The translations under genes and the position numbers were made by a program. Of a DNA stretch of 38,709 nt, positions 10,115-18,695 are shown piece by piece (position 1 is the stretch's first letter; the number at the start of each line of letters is the position of its first letter). The DNA lies in NCBI GenBank assembly GCA_019694255.1, contig JAIBCI010000032.1, positions 1 through 38,709 on the forward strand. Reading direction: 5' to 3'. The notes under the pieces were generated by a model. It was given only the letters and a program-made list of their open reading frames with translations. It did not search any database and was not told where the DNA came from. The stretch is from Saprospiraceae bacterium (GTDB lineage: Bacteria; Bacteroidota; Bacteroidia; Chitinophagales; Saprospiraceae).

Positions 10115-10498
10115 CATGTAAGAAGGTTTTGCAAATTAAAAAAAGTTGAGCGTCATCTCATGTTCTTTTGATTAAAAAAAAGATTGCGTGCCCATTCAAT
10201 TTGGATCAACTTTATTCAATCACTTTTAGAAAATTTCTTTCTGCAAAAGAAATTTCATGTGCGAACCATGATGACTAATAAAAATTAATGCACAATGAAA
10301 TTTCATTGCTTAAACATCGATTTACTATGACTTAATTCGACATTCATTATCCTGTTTTATTGATTTTCTTGTGACCTTCGAATGAAACGCAGCTTTTTAA
10401 ATGAAAATTCAGAAGTATTTACCCTTCAGCAGATAGGTTCAAAAATTGCCGAAAAAAAATGTCTGCCAGTACGAAATAAGGTGATGGAATTGAAGATT
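10115..10498. other. AT-rich intergenic region without a supported gene
   Basis: The region lies between the terminator of the giant gene and the end of the leftward cytochrome operon, so neither neighbour is transcribed out of it. I see no coding frame and no RNA gene. It holds an inverted-repeat cluster: AAATTTCTTT (10231-10240), AAAGAAATTT continuing to CATGTGC (10246-10262), and GCACAATGAAATTTC (10290-10304). The middle arm can pair with either neighbour. No clear terminator for the leftward operon was recognised. Confidence 0.5.
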
Positions 10499-10834
10499 TT
10501 ATTTCCGATATTTTAAATAAACGCAAATGGCATCAATGTCGTCTTTGGGAATCCTTTGCGTAAATTCATGTGTTTCATTGCGTATTTTCATCATCACGGC
10601 GTAGTTCCTGATCTGCAACTCCGTAAACCGATCTCCGCCATCCTTACTGGTGTAATATTTGCCATGACAACTGGCGCAGTGCTTGCCATAGAGGCGGTAG
10701 CCCCTTTGGATAAAATGATCAAATTCTTGTTCTTGAACAGCCTGGATATTGGCAGGATAAACATAATCATTTTTATGCAAACCACAGGCCAGCAAAAGAG
10801 AAAGCGCCAAAACAGATCCAACTGCTTTTATCAT
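10499..10834 (-). CDS. Small mono-heme c-type cytochrome lipoprotein
   Basis: A protein of 111 residues from the ATG at 10834. It has a short hydrophobic leader ending in LLLAC (Cys17), which fits a lipobox, then one heme-binding motif CASCH at residues 53-57. Expected role: electron carrier anchored at the periplasmic face of a membrane. The reading frame also opens at a GTG at 10852, but that adds six residues before the leader and overlaps the upstream stop. The ATG is 4 nt after the stop of the di-heme peroxidase gene, so the two are surely co-transcribed, and this cytochrome is a plausible electron donor to the peroxidase (inference). A candidate distal Met ligand lies in the MMKIRNE stretch. 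Confidence 0.85.
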   Translation of the reverse strand: MIKAVGSVLALSLLLACGLHKNDYVYPANIQAVQEQEFDHFIQRGYRLYGKHCASCHGKYYTSKDGGDRFTELQIRNYAVMMKIRNETHEFTQRIPKDDIDAICVYLKYRK

Positions 10835-10838
10835 TTGA

Positions 10839-12743
10839 TTAATATTCTCCACCTGCCTTTCTTAAATTAAGCTTTCTGTTATTTGACAAAGGTAGTTTCT
10901 CTGGTGCATGCGATTCCGGATAATTTTCAGTGAGGGACTGCAAGAATCGAATTATATCATTCTTTTCAGTTACTGTCAAGTGCAAAGATGCCGCAGATAA
11001 GGTCTGCTTCCCAAATAACAATCCTCTTCCTTCTCCGCCTCCCTGATCATAAAAGTCAATCACTTCAGACAGACTCCTGAAAACACCATTGTGCATATAA
11101 GGTCCTGTACTTGCAACATTTCTCAGCGAATTTGTTCGAAATGCACCCTTCATCTCAGATACTGGATTTGACCCAAATCGGCCCATGTCTCTGTCTACCT
11201 CGAGATATCCGGAATCGGCCGGGACGCCAAGGACTTCAAACTCAGTCCCGATATAAGGTGGCTTGCTACCATTAAAATGTGGCACAAAATGACAGGTACC
11301 ACATTCTGCCTTACCCATAAAAAGATTAAATCCCCTTACGATTTCTGCAATAGGCGCAGTTGAACCGCGCATCATACTGTCAAAACGCGATAGACCAAAA
11401 TTGAATGTTTCCAAATAGGCAGAAATAGCGGAGCTTAAATGAATGAATTGTACTTTTTTACTGCCCGTTTCTTTAGCAAGCCTTTTTAATGAAACAGCGT
11501 ATTCGGGAATACTGAGGACTTTGCCAAGTATTTCCGATTGACTGGAATTCAGTTCCAAAGGATTTGAGATCACATCCTTTGCCTGATTAAACAGGCTATT
11601 ATGCCGGCCGTCAAGCATCAGAAGATGTGAAAGATTGACATTGATCAGGCTTGGCGTATTGCGCGTTAAAAAAATATCCTGCCCGAATCCCTGAGCAGAT
11701 CGTACCGTTGTATCAGTAAATGCTTGATGATTTTTATGACATGAGGCACAAGCCCTCCGATTATTGGCAGAGAAAACCGGATCGTAAAAGAGCAGTCGCC
11801 CAATGCGTCTGGCCTCTCGCAGGCTGTTCGAATCTTTAAGACTTCGGTAAATACCCTGCATATCCTGCCCTTCATAAATGCCTTTATCAAAAATATGAGC
11901 GACTGAATCCGACAGACTAAAATCCATATAGCTAATGGAATTCAAGCCATAGCGTCGAATCAGTCTCTGGTTTTCACCAAATAAAGGATCAACAAAATTT
12001 CGAATAAATGTAAAACGATCAAATATCTCAAAGCCATCCGCCTGGCGATCAAGCCAGGTCGTCATATTATTAAACAGATCCAGATAATTTTCTGAAAAAG
12101 GATATTGGTCTTTTTCGGCATTATGGGCCCTATAAATTGGCAATACATGATGGACCATTTCCTTCAGTTCCGGAATTACAATTCCAGTATCCGGACACTC
12201 AAAATGAGTGGTATAAAGCGCAGCCAGATTTAACAGAAAGAGCCGGTTGGCAAAATATATGCTGCCAGGCTTTAAGACTTCGGCCATTACTGAATCCTCA
12301 AAAAATGATTTAATCCCTTCACGTGCCAAATTAAGATTAAGCTTAACGGTTGCTTGTCCATTAATCGAATCCTCGAGTGCTTCTGCTGCAAGTGACAGTC
12401 CGCCTCCAATTCTTCTGTAAGGGCGTTCGAATTTTTCAAATACTTCTGTTTCCCATTCTACGGGTAATGGACCGTTGATTTTCTTATAAGCCAGTGGCTC
12501 AAAATACCTCAGCCAGAAATCTGCAGCTTTAACCAACCGCCGACAGTCATTGAGTTCTGCTTCCCATACCTGCCTACTCTTTCCTTGAGACCAACGAATA
12601 TGATCAATACTTTGATAAAGGCTGTCCAACTTTGCCTCAATTGCCCGAACCCGTAAGCTGTAAAGGGCTTTGTAGGAATTTTGATGTTCCTCATTTTTCC
12701 AACAAAAACCTGCGAAAAGCAATAACAATATGCTGTACTTCAT
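10839..12743 (-). CDS. Di-heme cytochrome c peroxidase (MauG/CcpA family) with long N-terminal extension
   Basis: A protein of 634 residues. The leader ends AGFC (Cys14), a probable lipobox. The C-terminal half carries two heme-attachment motifs, CASCH at 332-336 and CGTCH at 481-485, with family signatures GRLLFYDPVFS, RNTPSLINV, LDGRHNSLFNQA and GPYMHNGVFRSL. Known members reduce hydrogen peroxide with electrons from small cytochromes or carry out MauG-like protein oxidation. Usual members are about 330-400 residues. Here some 300 residues between the leader and the first heme are mostly charged, apparently helical, and not assigned to a family by me. A small cytochrome gene follows at 4 nt and a SixA-like gene precedes by 41 nt. 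The substrate cannot be told from sequence. Confidence 0.9.
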   Translation of the reverse strand: MKYSILLLLFAGFCWKNEEHQNSYKALYSLRVRAIEAKLDSLYQSIDHIRWSQGKSRQVWEAELNDCRRLVKAADFWLRYFEPLAYKKINGPLPVEWETEVFEKFERPYRRIGGGLSLAAEALEDSINGQATVKLNLNLAREGIKSFFEDSVMAEVLKPGSIYFANRLFLLNLAALYTTHFECPDTGIVIPELKEMVHHVLPIYRAHNAEKDQYPFSENYLDLFNNMTTWLDRQADGFEIFDRFTFIRNFVDPLFGENQRLIRRYGLNSISYMDFSLSDSVAHIFDKGIYEGQDMQGIYRSLKDSNSLREARRIGRLLFYDPVFSANNRRACASCHKNHQAFTDTTVRSAQGFGQDIFLTRNTPSLINVNLSHLLMLDGRHNSLFNQAKDVISNPLELNSSQSEILGKVLSIPEYAVSLKRLAKETGSKKVQFIHLSSAISAYLETFNFGLSRFDSMMRGSTAPIAEIVRGFNLFMGKAECGTCHFVPHFNGSKPPYIGTEFEVLGVPADSGYLEVDRDMGRFGSNPVSEMKGAFRTNSLRNVASTGPYMHNGVFRSLSEVIDFYDQGGGEGRGLLFGKQTLSAASLHLTVTEKNDIIRFLQSLTENYPESHAPEKLPLSNNRKLNLRKAGGEY

Positions 12744-12784
12744 AAAAAGAGTCCTTCCTCTATGAAAAAAACGAACAACAAGTT

Positions 12785-13276
12785 TTAAAGTTCCTTTGGA
12801 AAAAAATGTTCCTTGTACTGAAGATTATTCCATTCAAGATCAATCCATCGCTCAATTTCAGAAGTAAAACCCACAATGGCACAAGTCGGGATCTCCACAT
12901 GAAAGGAATCTTTAACGGAACGACAGAAGTATTCCACTTTGGGGTTGTGGCCAAATAAAGCAACATATTGATATTGCGCATCAACTTCCCTCAGCGCTGC
13001 CAGGTAATCCTCCTCGTCACCGTAATACAGCGAATCTTTTATCACAAGCGGCTCACTAACTTGCATTGCGTCCCGAAAGATGCCGGCCGTTGTAAACGCC
13101 CGCACCGCAGGACTTGAAATCATTCGCGCCGGACCCTTTACCCGGGAGGCCAGTATCTGAGCCATGACGGGTGCATCCCGGTATCCCCTATCATTCAAAG
13201 GTCGGTCCTTGTCCCTCAAAGCGACGCCTTCCCAACTCGATTTGGCATGCCGTACAAGAAAAATTGTCTTAGACAT
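12785..13276 (-). CDS. sixA: SixA-like histidine phosphatase
   Basis: A protein of 163 residues of the histidine phosphatase (phosphoglycerate mutase-like) superfamily. The catalytic RHA motif is near the N-terminus (LVRHAKSSWE, His10), with a DRPLNDRGYRDA block and a second conserved His in ALFGHNP. Short length and lack of a signal peptide fit SixA, which removes phosphate from phosphohistidine in phosphorelay proteins; the actual substrate here is unknown. It is the first gene of a probable leftward operon with the peroxidase gene, separated by 41 nt, and is divergent from the SWIM gene across 68 nt. Confidence 0.88.
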   Translation of the reverse strand: MSKTIFLVRHAKSSWEGVALRDKDRPLNDRGYRDAPVMAQILASRVKGPARMISSPAVRAFTTAGIFRDAMQVSEPLVIKDSLYYGDEEDYLAALREVDAQYQYVALFGHNPKVEYFCRSVKDSFHVEIPTCAIVGFTSEIERWIDLEWNNLQYKEHFFPKEL

Positions 13277-13344
13277 AACAGGTGATTTATTAACCGGCGT
13301 AAATTTAGGGTTTTATTCAAGCGAACCTCCTGTTTTTCAGACAG

Positions 13345-15000
13345 ATGAAAATTATTCTGGACCAGATTGAATTTGACCTCCCCGAGCCGATCTTTAAGGT
13401 CGTTCAGGGTGCATTGCAGTCCGGAAAAGTCAAAAAGGCCATTGAAATCAGCAAAAACTTATGGAATTTCCAAATAAAATTCGATGACGCACTGGTCGAA
13501 ACGGAACTCAGGTTTGGTAAAAACCAGGCCAGCAAAGTGGTTTGCGCCTGCGGGAGATCCAATCCCAGACATCCATGTATTCACGCCTGGATAGCTTCTT
13601 ACTGGTATTTTTGGGAAATAGCACGCCATAGAAAAAACAAGGAAAAAAACCCGGGTAATGCCAAGACGGTGGCTGAATTGATGTATGCCAACCCCAGAGA
13701 GCTTCAAGCGATCGTAAAACTATTTTGTAAACTGGATAAAAAGAACATTGACTGGGCTTCCGTCCTTCTTACCCCTGCAATACGCAGCCCTGAATTATAC
13801 CACTATCTGCAGCAAAAGTTGAGTGCCTTCGACCCCCAACAGAATAAAGGATCTTCATATCTGTCCAGATTATACCGGGAGCATATTGAGCTTGGTCAAA
13901 TGTTGTACCACAATGCGCTGGAGGATTATGCCGAAGGAAATCCAGAGCCCGCCATAATAAAACTTCTCGTGCTCAGCATCAGATTCAGTCGATGGCTTCA
14001 GCATTACGAAAAGTTCAATCATACAAGACTTTTGCTACTGCTCAGTAATATTCATAAGGCTTTTGAAGAGCTCCTAAAGAGTTTGAAAGCCCCGGATCTT
14101 CTTGAGAAAGTTCTTGAACTGACGGTTGCAGAATTAACAGAAAAGGAATATCCGGTATTTCATCATGAAGAAAATCTTTACATCACACTATTGCACCTAA
14201 AAAATAACGTTGTCAAGTCTTCTTCAGTTAAAAATCTAATCTATCTAAATATCAATTCAGGACGGGCAATTGGTTTTATACCGGAACAATTACTCTTGCT
14301 TGCCGTTCAATCACTCACAAGCAAGGAATGGAATAAAATCCTGCTTTCTTCAACTGTCTTGAATCTAACTTCCCCAGTCTGGCTAAGATTCTTGGATAAA
14401 ATATCAGAATTATCCATGACTGCTGCCCATTTTGGTCAGATTATGACGGTGTATGAATCCTTACCTTATTATGAGGTACGCTGTAAAGCGGCTGACCTGC
14501 TCGTAACTGAAAGTATCCATCACAAAAATATCGAGGAGGCCAGGTTACTAACCAGACGATTCTCATTAGAACTCACCCAACCCGGCATGGCCCGCTCCTA
14601 CTTTTTGCTAGAAGAATATTCACCTGAAAAAATAAGATCCTTTATTGAGGATTATAAAAAATTACACTCAAACGATTCTCACGAATTTATCTTGCTTCTA
14701 CTCGAAGAAAATGAACTCTATGAATTACTTGCGGATGAATTGGAAAATGAAGACAATATTGAAATAGTCATGAAGTATGACCGGCATCTTTTCAATCAGT
14801 TCAGTAAAAAGATGCTCAATAAATACCTGGTACTTTCAGGTCAATTTCTAAATCAGTTTGCCGGTCATCAGGCATATGAATACTTAGACCGTATACGCAA
14901 ACACATCAGCAAATACGGAACCAAGGCCCATAGCGCTGAGTTTTCTGATCATGTTCAAAAGTTATTTCCTGAACGAACCAATTTACAAAATTTAAGTTAG
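13345..15000 (+). CDS. SWIM zinc-finger protein of unknown function
   Basis: A protein of 551 residues. Near the N-terminus the pattern CACG...HPCIHAW gives CxC at 67/69 and CxH at 78/80, the SWIM zinc-finger signature (a DNA- or protein-binding module). The remaining 450 or so residues are Leu/Glu/Lys-rich and look like an all-helical repeat scaffold; I see no nuclease, helicase or ATPase motif. No signal peptide, so cytoplasmic. It opens a run of thirteen rightward genes, with only 6 nt to the next one. In other bacteria SWIM proteins are sometimes encoded next to SNF2 helicases; none is here. The ATG at 13345 follows a 68-nt divergent spacer. Confidence 0.8.
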   Translation: MKIILDQIEFDLPEPIFKVVQGALQSGKVKKAIEISKNLWNFQIKFDDALVETELRFGKNQASKVVCACGRSNPRHPCIHAWIASYWYFWEIARHRKNKEKNPGNAKTVAELMYANPRELQAIVKLFCKLDKKNIDWASVLLTPAIRSPELYHYLQQKLSAFDPQQNKGSSYLSRLYREHIELGQMLYHNALEDYAEGNPEPAIIKLLVLSIRFSRWLQHYEKFNHTRLLLLLSNIHKAFEELLKSLKAPDLLEKVLELTVAELTEKEYPVFHHEENLYITLLHLKNNVVKSSSVKNLIYLNINSGRAIGFIPEQLLLLAVQSLTSKEWNKILLSSTVLNLTSPVWLRFLDKISELSMTAAHFGQIMTVYESLPYYEVRCKAADLLVTESIHHKNIEEARLLTRRFSLELTQPGMARSYFLLEEYSPEKIRSFIEDYKKLHSNDSHEFILLLLEENELYELLADELENEDNIEIVMKYDRHLFNQFSKKMLNKYLVLSGQFLNQFAGHQAYEYLDRIRKHISKYGTKAHSAEFSDHVQKLFPERTNLQNLS

Positions 15001-15006
15001 ACTAAT

Positions 15007-16320
15007 ATGAAAAAAATATCATTTTTACTTTTGCTTGTCGGGGTCCTTGCTGCTTCGTGCAAACCGACAAAGAGCACACAACCTCCGGAGTGGCTAAAGG
15101 CACTGAGCATTTACGAAATTACGCCGAAAAATTATTCAGAAAAAAGAAACATCGCGGCGATTACAGAAAATATTTCCAAGATCAGATCACTGTATGTATC
15201 AGCGATAGCGCTGACACCTGTCACGCCGGTGGACATCATGAACTCCAGCTTCAATCCCAATGATCCTTACGCATCCGTCAGTTTTGACGAGTTGGACAAA
15301 GAACTCGGCACGGAAGCAGAATTGAAAAAACTGGTGGACGAGATACATGCAAATAAAATGAAAATACTCCTTGAATTTGATATCAGTTACACCGGTGTCA
15401 ATCATCCATGGAGAACGAATCATGTAGACTATTACCTGACCAATGATAAGAAAAAAAATGATCTTTACAACAGGGATTTTATTACGCTCAATTACAGCAA
15501 TAGCAAGCTCCGCAAAGCCATACTAAAGTCTATGCTGAGCTGGAAGTCAAGATTTGACATCGATGGGATCATTCTTTTAAACACTGCCGCCCTGCCGGCT
15601 GACTTTTGCGAAGAACTCAGCAGCTACCTGAAGACCAAGGATTTTCTACTGGTGAGTGGTTCCCAATGTCCGGATCAGGTCAAAACCAACGTATTTGACA
15701 GTTATTTCAATAACAGGCTGTACGAGGCACTCAGAAAAATTTCAGACAACGCTGCAAAGACCTCCGATTTCAAAAGCATCATAGACGAAATTTCAAGCCT
15801 CCCGTTCAAAGGAACCGTCATTAATTTTTCACGCAATGCACGAATAAATGAAACAGATGTATCTGAGGCGCAGTTATTCCCGTATTATTACAAACTACCC
15901 AATGTAATCAGTATTCTTATCGGCGGCATTCCACTGGTACTTAACGGACAGGAGGAACCCATGTTTGTGAAATACGATGTAAAGAAACCAACGTATGTCA
16001 CAAGAGATTATCAATATAACGTCGAACTCTACCGAGGATTGTTTATACACCGAAAGGAGAATGGGGCTTTATTCTCCCTTGAAAACAATATGCCTGAACT
16101 AATTTCTGATTCTGAAGAAGTACTTGCGTTTGAGCGCAAGATTGGATCCGCCAGCATTGTATTAATGGCTAACCTGACTGATCAACAGGTCAGTTATCGT
16201 ATCTCCAGAACGTACAATCAGTATGTAGAATTTTTTACAAGAGCGCTTGTGACCTTTGACAACCAAACTGAATATCGCCTTGGACCTCACCAATTCCTCG
16301 TGTTGACCAATAAGCACTGA
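15007..16320 (+). CDS. Alpha-amylase-like (GH13) lipoprotein, apparently without catalytic residues
   Basis: A protein of 437 residues. The leader ends LAASC (Cys18), a good lipobox, so it is probably membrane-anchored. The order of strands and motifs follows the GH13 barrel: SIYEITPKNYS at the start, ALTPVTPV, FDISYTGVNH (region I), FDIDGIILLN (region II, 184-192), then IPLVLNGQEEP (309-318), a strong GH13 hallmark. But the region II nucleophile Asp is replaced (ILLN), the region III Glu is missing (LLVSGSQ, 214-220), and the region IV NHD is changed (INFSRNAR, 272-279). It therefore looks like a binding or scaffold pseudo-enzyme (inference). The stop overlaps the rlmH start by one base. Confidence 0.78.
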   Translation: MKKISFLLLLVGVLAASCKPTKSTQPPEWLKALSIYEITPKNYSEKRNIAAITENISKIRSLYVSAIALTPVTPVDIMNSSFNPNDPYASVSFDELDKELGTEAELKKLVDEIHANKMKILLEFDISYTGVNHPWRTNHVDYYLTNDKKKNDLYNRDFITLNYSNSKLRKAILKSMLSWKSRFDIDGIILLNTAALPADFCEELSSYLKTKDFLLVSGSQCPDQVKTNVFDSYFNNRLYEALRKISDNAAKTSDFKSIIDEISSLPFKGTVINFSRNARINETDVSEAQLFPYYYKLPNVISILIGGIPLVLNGQEEPMFVKYDVKKPTYVTRDYQYNVELYRGLFIHRKENGALFSLENNMPELISDSEEVLAFERKIGSASIVLMANLTDQQVSYRISRTYNQYVEFFTRALVTFDNQTEYRLGPHQFLVLTNKH

Positions 16321-16787
16321 TGGAGATTCAACTTTGGTGGACCGGAAAGACACAACTGAAATTTATTTCAATGGGTCTTGAAGAATATTTGCAAAGGCTC
16401 AGCCACCTTTGTAAGTTTAAGGTTCACGAGTTTAAAGGAACCCGGGGTTTGCAGGATCCAGCCCTTATCCGAAAACGGGAAGAGGAAGAAATTAGTTCAC
16501 GTCTCCTAAGCGGTGATTACCTGATCCTGCTCGATGAAAAAGGCACCATGCGCAGTTCCACAGAACTGGCAATGCATCTTGACAAACTCCAACAGCAGAC
16601 ACACGGCAGAATTATTTTTCTGATCGGAGGTGCCTATGGTTTCACAGATGAATTTCGTTCAAAGGCCCGTGAATTGATTTCTTTTTCTTCTTTCACCCTG
16701 TCTCACCAACTGATCAGACTTTTCCTTGCTGAACAACTTTACAGGGCATTTACAATTATTAAAAAAATACCTTACCATAATGATTGA
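16320..16787 (+). CDS. rlmH: 23S rRNA (pseudouridine1915-N3)-methyltransferase RlmH
   Basis: A protein of 155 residues, the normal length for this SPOUT-fold family. Signatures: LLDEKGTMRSS in the middle, FLIGGAYGF (SAM-binding knot region), then SHQLIRLFLAEQLYRAF and the terminal PYHND, close to the usual PYH(K/H)D. It methylates pseudouridine 1915 in helix 69 of 23S rRNA. The start ATG shares one base with the preceding stop (TGATG), and its own end overlaps the rhomboid start by 8 nt, so translational coupling is likely. Confidence 0.96.
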   Translation: MEIQLWWTGKTQLKFISMGLEEYLQRLSHLCKFKVHEFKGTRGLQDPALIRKREEEEISSRLLSGDYLILLDEKGTMRSSTELAMHLDKLQQQTHGRIIFLIGGAYGFTDEFRSKARELISFSSFTLSHQLIRLFLAEQLYRAFTIIKKIPYHND

Positions 16788-17385
16788 TCCGCAAACACTT
16801 GTCTCTGTAGGGATCCTGATCGTTACCGCCTTGATTTCCATTCCGGGCTTTTCGAATTACGGAATCATTGAAGCCTGCAGACATTATCCTTACGAGGAAT
16901 ACAGGAATAAATCATATTATCGCTGGCTGACCTGCGGATTCGTTCATGGCAGTGTGATGCATCTATTGTTGAACCTCTTCGTACTCTGGCAGTTTGGATT
17001 CGTCATCGAAAGGCTGTACACTTCAATGTTCGGACTTACCCAGGGAAGAATGATCTACTTTACAACATACCTGTTGATCATGGTGCTGTCGTGTATACCG
17101 AGTTATATTAAAAATAAAAACAATCCCAATTACGCTTCCATAGGAGCTTCAGGGGCGATATCAGGTATACTATTTATATACATCAGGTATTTTCCGTGGA
17201 ACACCTTGCTCATTTATGGAATCGTTCCATTGCCAGCGATCATGATGGGTGTACTTTATCTTATTTATTCTTGGTGGGCTGCAAGAAACTCCAATGATGG
17301 CGTTGACCACGAAGCACATTATTACGGGGCCATTACAGGTTTTTTGTTGTCCTTGATTATTGACCAGGTCCCCAGATTATTATGA
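16780..17385 (+). CDS. Rhomboid-family intramembrane serine protease
   Basis: A protein of 201 residues from the ATG at 16780, which overlaps the rlmH end by 8 nt. The frame is open further upstream to 16726, but that would lie deep inside rlmH. About six hydrophobic segments are visible. Catalytic signatures are HGSVMHLLLN (56-65), GASGAISG with Ser124, and AHYYGAITG with His180, forming the Ser-His dyad of rhomboids. It cleaves substrates within the inner membrane; the substrate is unknown. The end overlaps the next gene by 4 nt (ATGA). Confidence 0.93.
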   Translation: MIDPQTLVSVGILIVTALISIPGFSNYGIIEACRHYPYEEYRNKSYYRWLTCGFVHGSVMHLLLNLFVLWQFGFVIERLYTSMFGLTQGRMIYFTTYLLIMVLSCIPSYIKNKNNPNYASIGASGAISGILFIYIRYFPWNTLLIYGIVPLPAIMMGVLYLIYSWWAARNSNDGVDHEAHYYGAITGFLLSLIIDQVPRLL

Positions 17386-18695
17386 AAACACAATACTTGC
17401 TTCTTCCGCTGATTTGTCTTGTTCTATCCTGTATCAGGATGCCACAACAATACAACATCATCTCACCTGGTATCTGGCGCGCGAGCCTGGTACTAAATGA
17501 TTCCCGTGAAGTCATTGTCACAAGAAGCATTGACAAGGTCGTTACACGTGATGCTAACCCCGAATCAACGAAAACATTAATTCCTTTCAACTTCGAGGTC
17601 ATCTACCGAAATGACAGCAGCTTTTATATCGAGGTAATCAATGGCACCGAGAGAATCAGGTTTGATTCAATAGAATATGGGCGGAATATCAAGACAGGCA
17701 ATGACACCATGGTTATTTATTTGACGCCCTACGCATCGGTCATCCGATGTATTTATGAAAACAATAAAATGGCCGGTGAATTTATAATCCTTGACAAAGT
17801 CAATTACAGCATACCGTTTGAAGCTAGTTACGGGCAGTCCTATCGCTTTGTAAAAATTCCGGAAAAAAGCAACTTGCAGATCAACGGTTCATGGAATGCC
17901 ATTTTTGCAAAAGATTCTTCTGATCAATTTAATGCAATCGGAGAGTTTCAGCAAAATGGACAAAAAGTCACCGGTACTTTTAGAACTGAAACTGGTGATT
18001 TTCGCTATCTGAGCGGAGAAATCAGTGGTGACAAACTGATGCTTTCCACATTTGACGGTGCCCATGCCTTTTTGTTTAAGGCAGATATCAGTGATACGCT
18101 GATGACCGGCGTATATTATTCCGGCAAGCATTATCAATGCTCCTGGGAAGCCAGAAGATCGGATCATGATCCTTTGATTCACGCGGATTCAATGTCCCGG
18201 GTTATCAGCATACTACCACTGGCACTCAATTTGCAGAATTCCGAAGGCAGATGGGTCAGCCTGAATGATCCTGCTTATATGAATAAGCCTAAAATAATTC
18301 AGATAACTGGTAGCTGGTGTCCGAATTGCAGAGATGAATCAGAATTCCTTAGAGATTTCATTAAGGACAATCCGGATGAGGATTTGTCATTTCTGGCGGT
18401 GGCCTTTGAAAGAGGTCATAACAGGGAGCGATCACTGGCGCGCTTAGCAGAATATAAACGTGCGATGAAGATACCTTATGAAGTTGTTTTAGGTGGTACT
18501 GCCAACAGGGACACAGCTTCCGCGTTATTTCCTCAGATTGATGGAATCAAAGCATATCCAACGATGCTTTTTGTTGATAGATTCAACCATATCATCCATG
18601 TTCATACTGGATTTGATGGCCCGGCCACATCCAGGTTTAATTCATTTCGGGAATACTTTCATAAAAGTGTTGAAGAACTAAAAAAAATAAAATGA
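17382..18695 (+). CDS. Lipoprotein with C-terminal thioredoxin-fold (TlpA-like) domain
   Basis: A protein of 437 residues. The leader ends LVLSC (Cys17), a lipobox. Residues 25-265 form a beta-rich region that I cannot place firmly in a family (IWRASLVLND, later INGSWNAIF, IGEFQQNGQKVTGTF). The last third is a thioredoxin-like domain with the redox motif WCPNC (Cys313 and Cys316), preceded by KIIQITGSW and followed by a cis-Pro-like segment IKAYPTMLFVD. Likely a periplasm-facing thiol-disulfide reductase or oxidase of the kind common in Bacteroidota; the partner is unknown. It overlaps both neighbours by 4 nt. Confidence 0.88.
   Translation: MKTQYLLLPLICLVLSCIRMPQQYNIISPGIWRASLVLNDSREVIVTRSIDKVVTRDANPESTKTLIPFNFEVIYRNDSSFYIEVINGTERIRFDSIEYGRNIKTGNDTMVIYLTPYASVIRCIYENNKMAGEFIILDKVNYSIPFEASYGQSYRFVKIPEKSNLQINGSWNAIFAKDSSDQFNAIGEFQQNGQKVTGTFRTETGDFRYLSGEISGDKLMLSTFDGAHAFLFKADISDTLMTGVYYSGKHYQCSWEARRSDHDPLIHADSMSRVISILPLALNLQNSEGRWVSLNDPAYMNKPKIIQITGSWCPNCRDESEFLRDFIKDNPDEDLSFLAVAFERGHNRERSLARLAEYKRAMKIPYEVVLGGTANRDTASALFPQIDGIKAYPTMLFVDRFNHIIHVHTGFDGPATSRFNSFREYFHKSVEELKKIK

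Noticed and set aside
10556-10870. 104-codon plus-strand frame over the small cytochrome gene
   Set aside because: The minus-strand frame has a lipobox and a CxxCH heme motif and is coupled to the peroxidase gene; the plus-strand frame is its shadow.
13277-13344. Divergent spacer between the SixA-like and SWIM genes examined for promoters
   Set aside because: TAAATTTA resembles a -7 box but lacks the final G and has no properly spaced -33 element on either strand.
16726-16779. Upstream extension of the rhomboid gene
   Set aside because: It would overlap rlmH by 62 nt and add a non-conserved stretch; the ATG at 16780 fits the usual N-terminus and coupling.
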